64,000 nt of DNA from Gloeophyllum trabeum ATCC 11539 (taxonomy: Eukaryota > Basidiomycota > Agaricomycetes > Gloeophyllales > Gloeophyllaceae). How positions within the stretch are numbered: position 1 is the stretch's first letter; the number at the start of each line of letters is the position of its first letter. The notes beneath the pieces were generated by a model. It had not been told where the DNA came from and did no database searches. It saw only the letters and a program-made list of their open reading frames with translations. The DNA is taken from NCBI RefSeq assembly GCF_000344685.1, contig NW_006920411.1, positions 1,991,134 through 2,055,133 on the forward strand, read 5' to 3'. Of the stretch, positions 58,288 to 64,000 are shown piece after piece. Both the position numbers and the translations under genes were made by a program.

Positions 58288-58904
58288 GTGCCTCGCAAGT
58301 CCACTTCACCAGTATTCGACTGGGATGAGGTGTAAGCCGCGATATGCCAGGTCCAACAAAAGAGTCAAAAAGATGAAGATATTGAAAGAAGCGAATGAGA
58401 CTGTGCAGGACCAAGAATGTACAAGCAGAGCGAGAGGGTGGCTGAAGCTGGCATTCGGACACATGTCAATGCATCGGCGGCAATGTCCAGTGGCGGTGCA
58501 GACGTCTGAGGCAAGACTTTGTATTCCTCCCGCTGGCAGGTCACGTAGGAGAGGACCCCCGATAATTGGTATACAGTCGGGTCCCTCTTAACCCATACTT
58601 CTCATAGTCCATAACTCCTTATAACCCATAGTATTTTGGCATTGGTAGACAGTAAATTGGTACCAAAAACCCATAACTCCCTGATAACCCATAACCCATA
58701 CCCTCCTGGAGGGTCCATAACCCATAATTTGTGCTATTTTTAGCCTGATTAGGCACATATGAGAGCACATTTACAATGTTTGAATTGATTTTGTCAAGAA
58801 ACTCATTCATTCCAACAGAAAACAGTGCGCATATGGCGATATGTACCCATTTCCAGCAAGTAGTGATGCCGCGGTCCGGCTCGGTCCAGTTATCGGCCAA
58901 AACT
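58288..58904. other. Intergenic between FMP27 start and retroelement fragment
   Basis: 58288-58585 should be the FMP27 promoter/5' leader (-). The rest is the degenerate ACCCATA repeat block and ~170 bases of unrecognised sequence up to the point where pol-like coding begins. Confidence 0.5.
58586..58735. repeat. Degenerate TAACCCATA/TCCATAACTCC repeat cluster
   Basis: At least eight imperfect copies of AACCCATA or TCCATAA(CTCC) occur in ~150 bases (near 58589, 58608, 58620, 58667, 58684, 58691, 58714 and 58720). On the other strand this reads TATGGGTTATGG. A perfect 13-nt palindrome, CCCTCCTGGAGGG, sits inside at 58701-58713. The cluster borders the truncated 5' end of the retroelement. Confidence 0.7.
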
Positions 58905-58911
58905 TCTGAAC

Positions 58912-60301
58912 ATGGTCCTATTGCCAGAGCAAATGTTCCATAGAGATGCCACTCCAGATCAGGACGAACGTATGAGCGAACCTTCTACGCCTAAATTGGA
59001 GAAGGAATTGGAGATTCAAACAAAGCAGGATATACCAATGACACTGTCTGAACCAAGCCCAGTGAAATTCAAGGATGACCCCATGGAAAACGTATCCATG
59101 ACAAAGGAAAATGAAGGTCCAACTGAATCAAAGGTTGATCCAACATTGATCTCTCACAACTACCCCACGATTGTATGCATCGACAACCCTGACCTCCAAG
59201 GCGACATTCACCCACCCAACATCATGGAAGCAGAAAGGATCATGAACAAGCGGACACATGAACCAATGATCAACAATGACTGGATTCCCACTGACAAAAG
59301 GCCGCGTCTAGACGGACAAGAACAAAGTACCCTGACAGACAGGCCATTGGAAGTCCAAGCCATTGACGTAGACCGACATGATCAAATGGTTAAGGCAACC
59401 GAGATTGACTCTGTGGTACATGATGCTCTGCAAGCCTTGAAGACAGGATCACCCCTTCCCCTCCAATCCTCACTCAATGATTGGAAACTTGAAGAAGGGC
59501 TTGTAAAATTCAAAGGACGCATCTACGTACCAGCCAATCCACAATCAAGATCTACGCAGAGAAATTGTGTCTCAGTACCATGACTCTCTTGCTGCTGGAC
59601 ATCCAGGACGCTTCAAGACTCTGGAATTGGTTCGAAGAGACTATTGGTGGCCAGGAATGTTCGTCTTTATCCGCAATTATGTTGATGGTTCCCCATCCCT
59701 GCCCCAACACGAACACACCCATTTTCTCTCACCTCGACCGACTTCATAACCGATCTTCCACCATCCAAGGGTTTTGACTCAATCATGATCATGGTAGACC
59801 ACACCCTAATGAAGGGGGTAATTTTGGTGCCATGTCACAAGACGATCGATGCAGAGAAGACTGCTCAAATTTTCCATGAGAATGTCTACAGACAATTCGG
59901 ATTACCTGATACCATCATATCCGATAGAGGACCTTAATTTGCGTCAAAGGTATTCCAAGAAACATGCAAGCTGCTAGGCATCAAATCCAAGCTCAGCACC
60001 GCTTATCACCCTCAAACTGATGGCGAAACTGAGAGGGTTAACCAAGAACTGGAAACCTATCTGCAGATATTCTGCGCCAACAATCCCAACGGATGGGCTG
60101 AAGTACTCTGTGATGCGGAATTTGCTCACAATCAGCGATCCCATTCAGCCAGGAACGAATCGCCTTTCTACCTCATGATGGGTTATCATCCGCGAGCAAT
60201 ACCCGCAGTCACAATCAATACGGAGCTACCATCAGTAGAGGAAAGGCTTAAAACGATTACAAGCTGCAAGGGAAGAAGCGATCGCCATGCACGAATTGGC
60301 G
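58912..60301 (+). pseudogene. Retroelement pol fragment: linker, integrase zinc region and core (broken)
   Basis: First open part 58912-59583, second frame from about 59567. It opens with MVLLPEQMFHR, then an unusually long ~160-residue acidic, Glu/Pro-rich linker. DSVVHDALQALKTG and LVKFKGRIYVP lead into the HHCC domain: EIVSQYHDSLAAGHPGR gives both His, and DYWWPGMF follows. The expected Cys pair is lost in SPSLPQHEH, next to a frame break. The integrase core has [34 protein letters not shown] then a TAA stop at 59935-59937, [19 protein letters not shown] with the catalytic Glu region, and [17 protein letters not shown]. The catalytic Asp of SDRG is present. The reading frame cannot give a full integrase. 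Confidence 0.85.
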
Positions 60302-61050
60302 NNNNNNNNNNNNNNNNNNNNNNNNNNNNNNNNNNNNNNNNNNNNNNNNNNNNNNNNNNNNNNNNNNNNNNNNNNNNNNNNNNNNNNNNNNNNNNNNNNN
60401 NNNNNNNNNNNNNNNNNNNNNNNNNNNNNNNNNNNNNNNNNNNNNNNNNNNNNNNNNNNNNNNNNNNNNNNNNNNNNNNNNNNNNNNNNNNNNNNNNNNN
60501 NNNNNNNNNNNNNNNNNNNNNNNNNNNNNNNNNNNNNNNNNNNNNNNNNNNNNNNNNNNNNNNNNNNNNNNNNNNNNNNNNNNNNNNNNNNNNNNNNNNN
60601 NNNNNNNNNNNNNNNNNNNNNNNNNNNNNNNNNNNNNNNNNNNNNNNNNNNNNNNNNNNNNNNNNNNNNNNNNNNNNNNNNNNNNNNNNNNNNNNNNNNN
60701 NNNNNNNNNNNNNNNNNNNNNNNNNNNNNNNNNNNNNNNNNNNNNNNNNNNNNNNNNNNNNNNNNNNNNNNNNNNNNNNNNNNNNNNNNNNNNNNNNNNN
60801 NNNNNNNNNNNNNNNNNNNNNNNNNNNNNNNNNNNNNNNNNNNNNNNNNNNNNNNNNNNNNNNNNNNNNNNNNNNNNNNNNNNNNNNNNNNNNNNNNNNN
60901 NNNNNNNNNNNNNNNNNNNNNNNNNNNNNNNNNNNNNNNNNNNNNNNNNNNNNNNNNNNNNNNNNNNNNNNNNNNNNNNNNNNNNNNNNNNNNNNNNNNN
61001 NNNNNNNNNNNNNNNNNNNNNNNNNNNNNNNNNNNNNNNNNNNNNNNNNN
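60302..61050. other. Assembly gap (749 N)
   Basis: A run of N. The sequence just left (59951-60301) and just right (61051-61400) of the gap is the same except for one extra A in the left copy. The gap therefore probably does not hold 749 unknown bases between unique flanks. Confidence 0.99.
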
Positions 61051-61868
61051 TATTCCAAGAAACATGCAAGCTGCTAGGCATCAAATCCAAGCTCAGCACC
61101 GCTTATCACCCTCAAACTGATGGCGAAACTGAGAGGGTTAACCAAGAACTGGAAACCTATCTGCAGATATTCTGCGCCAACAATCCCAACGGATGGGCTG
61201 AAGTACTCTGTGATGCGGAATTTGCTCACAATCAGCGATCCCATTCAGCCAGGAACGAATCGCCTTTCTACCTCATGATGGGTTATCATCCGCGAGCAAT
61301 ACCCGCAGTCACAATCAATACGGAGCTACCATCAGTAGAGGAAAGGCTTAAACGATTACAAGCTGCAAGGGAAGAAGCGATCGCCATGCACGAATTGGCG
61401 CGACAGAAGATGATCGATAGAAGCCGACAAGGATTCATCCCATTCGAAGTTGGAGAGAAGGTTTGGCTAGAAGGCAAGAACCTACGGATCAATTACCCAT
61501 CCAGGAAGATCGCCCCAAAATGCGAAGGACCATTCAAGATCAAGGAAGTTCTAGGCCCACTCTCATACCGTCTAGACTTACCCAAATCCTGGAAGATTCA
61601 CCCTGTGTTTCATCCCTTGCTCCTTTCACGTTATCGAGAGAACTCCACTCACGGGCCGAACTATCTCCAACCCCCACCTGATGATATCGAAGGCGAAGAA
61701 GAGTATGAAGTTGAGGCCATCTTAGCCCATCGTGGGAGCACTTCACGCCGCAAGTACCTTGTCAAATGGAAAGGGTACCCGTCGGCCGAAAATTCATGGG
61801 AACCTGAGCATGTGCTTGAGAACGCCAAGAGCCTACTTCAAGAATATAAAAGCCGGAACCATCTCTAG
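61051..61868 (+). pseudogene. Retroelement pol C-terminus: integrase C-terminal and chromodomain
   Basis: In-frame run to the stop at 61868. It repeats the [19 protein letters not shown] to [12 protein letters not shown] part of the integrase, then continues into the chromovirus integrase C-terminal domain: [50 protein letters not shown]. The chromodomain is [39 protein letters not shown], with aromatic cage positions Y, W and a third aromatic largely conserved. That domain reads methylated histone H3 in related elements. This half is open and undamaged, unlike the upstream half. Confidence 0.88.
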
Positions 61869-61892
61869 CAGGACTCATCAACAACTCATACC

Positions 61893-62636
61893 ATGTCTCG
61901 CTCACGGAATGATTCGTGCACCTTCACATCTTCTCAATGTCCTCCTTGCAATTGCCCCTATGATCAGGACCCCCACTTTATCAGTATCATCCACCAAACC
62001 TTGACGGAACACTACCACGACCCATCCCTTCGACAACAACTAGGACGAGATGCACTGGGGGCAGGTGTTGCCAGGGAGATATTGGAACTAGAGGACGATC
62101 TTCAAACAATCTCCAAGTTGTGCGACCTGAATGCACAAATACAAGATCTACTCCAGTCCACTTACGACACTGTGGAGCGTACCACATTCCAACTCACTCA
62201 TATCCTCCTGCATCGAGGACTACTCATTCCCCTTCGCGACTTCCTACCTGTCGACTATCAGAATCCCCCATCCAACCAGGAGACCACCCCAGCGACTTCC
62301 CATTCGACCTCTCATCATCCAACCCCTGATCCAATTATCCATCCAACTGGATCCTGAGAAAACCCCATTGATGTCGACGGTCCAGCGCTGCCTACCAACA
62401 TGACAGGAAGATATGGCAATATCTGCTGGGCATGTCAGCAGCCTGGTCATTTCCAATCTCATTGCCGACTCTTCCGCTGCCGCATCTGTGGACGTACTCA
62501 ACCAGGGCATTATCCATCTGCCTGTCCTCAACGAACTGTTTGGGACAATGCTATCCAAGAAGCCACCAAAGAGCAGGACTACAATGATGGCACTCTTGTG
62601 GACCTGGATGGTTTGGTAACCGGTCATGACTAGGAA
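61893..62636 (+). pseudogene. Extra ORF downstream of pol with CCHC zinc knuckles, split by one stop
   Basis: Two open stretches in the same frame (61893-62357 and 62358-62636), separated only by TGA at 62355-62357. The first part is a helical region with HYHDPSLRQQLGRD, a long ILELEDDLQTISKLCDLNAQIQDLL helix and a Pro/Ser/His-rich end. The second has CWACQQPGHFQSHC, a classic CCHC knuckle (C-x2-C-x4-H-x4-C), and CRICGRTQPGHYPSAC, a second imperfect one. Such knuckles normally belong to Gag, upstream of pol; here they lie after the chromodomain. Function unknown; RNA binding is inferred. Confidence 0.75.
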
Positions 62637-62670
62637 GTTTGGGTAAACTTCAACCATAGGAAGGGGGTAA

Positions 62671-63307
62671 TGTTATGATTTTCCCATGCTTATCTCATTC
62701 TATTGCCATTCTGAGCATTGCTATTGGACAGTACCTTTCTCTGAGTAGACCTTCCCATGGACGCTATCTTCTTCTCACACATTGATAAGCCTCAGGATCG
62801 TCTGACCCCCGAAAACGCAGACTCAGCACATCGTACAAGCCCTCCGGAGCGTATTCAACACAACACTTACATGCCTCTAGGCTTCTATGGGCTCTAAAGA
62901 ATTGCTCTATTTAGCTCCAGACTTCCTAGCATCCTTGAGGCGTACACGGATCCATTCCACGATTTATCTCTGCAAATGCAAGCTCCGGGGTGACTTAATC
63001 TATGCGACTTCTAGGTGAATTAGCTCCGGGGCCCGCGGACACTTTCATCGAGGGGTGTCGTCCTCATTCCCACCCTCCAGCATACTCCCTCTCTCGTTTC
63101 CATCAAAATACCGAAGGTGCGGACGCATACGAGTCACCATGAGGCCACCATCAGTAAGTGAGCGGCCGGAGGTAATTAGCACGTGACTGGTGCATCACGC
63201 AGAGTGATGGGACCGCTTAGGGCAGGTGGCGGAACGTCGAGGCGACCTCTAGGGGCTGGGACGAGCAAGTGGGAGTGCAAGAGAGTCGTATGGTGTATGG
63301 TATAACA
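62671..63307 (+). repeat. Putative 3' LTR
   Basis: TGTTATGA follows directly after the polypurine tract, as expected for an LTR start. A matching inverted end ATAACA occurs at 63302-63307, giving a 637-nt candidate LTR. An alternative end is ..TTCTCACA at 63990, because sequence motifs (TTAGCTCC, CTCCGGAGCGT) recur on both sides of 63307. No second LTR is in the window for comparison, so the end is uncertain. Confidence 0.45.
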
Positions 63308-64000
63308 GCGGCAAGTGCTGAGCAATCCTATGGGTAGCGGCGTTTATTTGTTATTTATCTCCGGACGGTCGCAAAGCCATTCCTGTTGTATAAATTGTAC
63401 AAAGTAGCATACAGAAAAACAAGTTTCGACTTCACCATCTCAGAGAATTAGTGTTACGATCTCAGCGACCCGAGAAGTTCGAAAGCGTCGAACTTAGCGA
63501 ATTATAACCGATCCTAGCTTTGCCAATAGGCCTGACTCGTCGAGTGAATTATCTCTGCCATCGATTCAATTAGCTCCAGTGAGTCTCACATAGCGAAATA
63601 AAATTAAACAAGTCTTTCTAGTGTTTCCTACTCCCGTGGGCCCGAACCTACACTCGGTTCCGTGGTTTGCGACTTTGTTTGCGACTTTCCGGAGATAAAT
63701 ACTCCGGAGCGTCCATTAGTGTTTGTTTCAGGTGTCAAGGTTTTTGTTTTATTTTTCTAGGTCTTCCTACGGACTACCCTATGGCGTCTTACTCCTCCTT
63801 TCCCCCTCGAACTATTAAATACCCTTCAGTTGTCTCGGACCGCCTTCACCCATATCACGGGGTTTAGGTTTATTTCTTTTGGTCCTTGGTGATTGTTGTG
63901 TGTCTGTGCATATCAACGTTATCTCCCTTGACTCACTTTCTACCAATGGGCGCCCTTGTATTTCTCATTTCTCTGAGTTATGTTCTCACAGGATAGCTTA
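63308..64000. other. Unassigned sequence after the putative LTR
   Basis: AT/CT-rich, no coding frame of note. It shares short motifs (ATTAGCTCC near 63567, TTATCTCTGCC near 63550, CTCCGGAGCGT near 63701) with the LTR candidate upstream. It may belong to a longer LTR or to a second, nested element. Confidence 0.35.

Larger units (their letters stand above)
58905..64000 (+). mobile_element. 5'-truncated, decayed Ty3/gypsy-type retrotransposon (chromovirus)
   Basis: The homology begins abruptly at NMVLLPEQMFHR, the typical linker between RNase H and integrase. Gag, protease, RT and RNase H are missing. Then come an integrase zinc-binding region, the integrase core, an N gap, the integrase C-terminus with chromodomain, an extra zinc-knuckle ORF, a polypurine tract (AGGAAGGGGG at 62658-62667) and LTR-like sequence starting TGTTATGA at 62671. 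Fungal chromoviruses integrate guided by their chromodomain. This copy is inactive as seen: internal stops, a frame break and a missing 5' half. Confidence 0.88.

Noticed and set aside
60175..61120. Long open frames spanning the N gap
   Set aside because: They are open only because N codons cannot be stops.
1..64000. Secondary-metabolite or operon-like cluster
   Set aside because: The SDR, amidohydrolase and hydrolase are neighbours but have no backbone synthase, transporter or regulator with them, and the rest are housekeeping genes.
1..64000. CRISPR array or phage-like system
   Set aside because: No regularly spaced direct repeats; all gene structures are eukaryotic with spliceosomal introns.

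Overview
The window looks like a nuclear contig from a filamentous basidiomycete, probably an Agaricomycete. Genes are dense and lie on both strands. Introns are almost all 49-60 nt with GT..AG ends and CTNAC-like branch sites. The gene set is typical of such fungi: a Ty3/gypsy-type element with a chromodomain, an Argonaute, RRN7, FMP27/BLTP2, an MLKL-like four-helix-bundle protein and several fungus-only orphans. No bacterial or organellar DNA was seen. This placement is inference from gene structure and content.

Layout. 1-1348: no convincing gene. 1349-2164 (+): AP-1 sigma adaptin. 2421-4339 (-): REX3-like exonuclease. 4973-5942 (+): kinase-like protein. 6678-8254 (+): ceramide synthase. 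8391-10025 (-): GFD2-like DEDDh nuclease, divergent from centromeric histone CENP-A at 10269-10944 (+). 11332-12443 (-): MLKL-like protein. 12933-15599 (-): large disordered coiled-coil protein. 16103-18513 (-): Pol I factor RRN7, divergent from an ER J-protein at 18708-20206 (+). 22055-23391 (+): glutamine synthetase. 23772-25318 (+): conserved unknown. 25486-27121 (-): NAD-isocitrate dehydrogenase subunit 1. 28099-30154 (+): membrane alpha/beta-hydrolase. 30321-31611 (-): amidohydrolase. 31884-32885 (-): short-chain dehydrogenase, divergent from pyruvate dehydrogenase E1-beta at 33095-34528 (+). 34721-37357 (-): trifunctional HIS4, next to an intron-containing tRNA-Gln(CUG) at 37471-37582 (+). 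37730-38569 (+): TspO/MBR. 38984-43422 (-): coiled-coil protein. 43856-47699 (-): Argonaute. 48684-58287 (-): FMP27/BLTP2, the largest gene. 58905-64000: a decayed, 5'-truncated Ty3/gypsy-type element with an assembly gap.

Most genes are unrelated housekeeping neighbours rather than an operon-like system. Themes are central metabolism (glutamine synthetase, IDH1, PDH E1-beta, HIS4), membrane lipids and trafficking (AP-1 sigma, ceramide synthase, BLTP2, TspO), and RNA or chromatin biology (REX3, GFD2-like nuclease, RRN7, Argonaute, CENP-A).

The most notable signals are: two MluI cell-cycle boxes in front of CENP-A; a possible intron-retention switch in the MLKL-like gene that would swap a long tail for a short hydrophobic one; a GC-AG intron required by reading frame in the TspO gene; a perfect palindrome in the RRN7/J-protein promoter; and an extra CCHC-knuckle ORF downstream of pol in the retroelement, whose N gap is flanked by the same ~350 bp on both sides.
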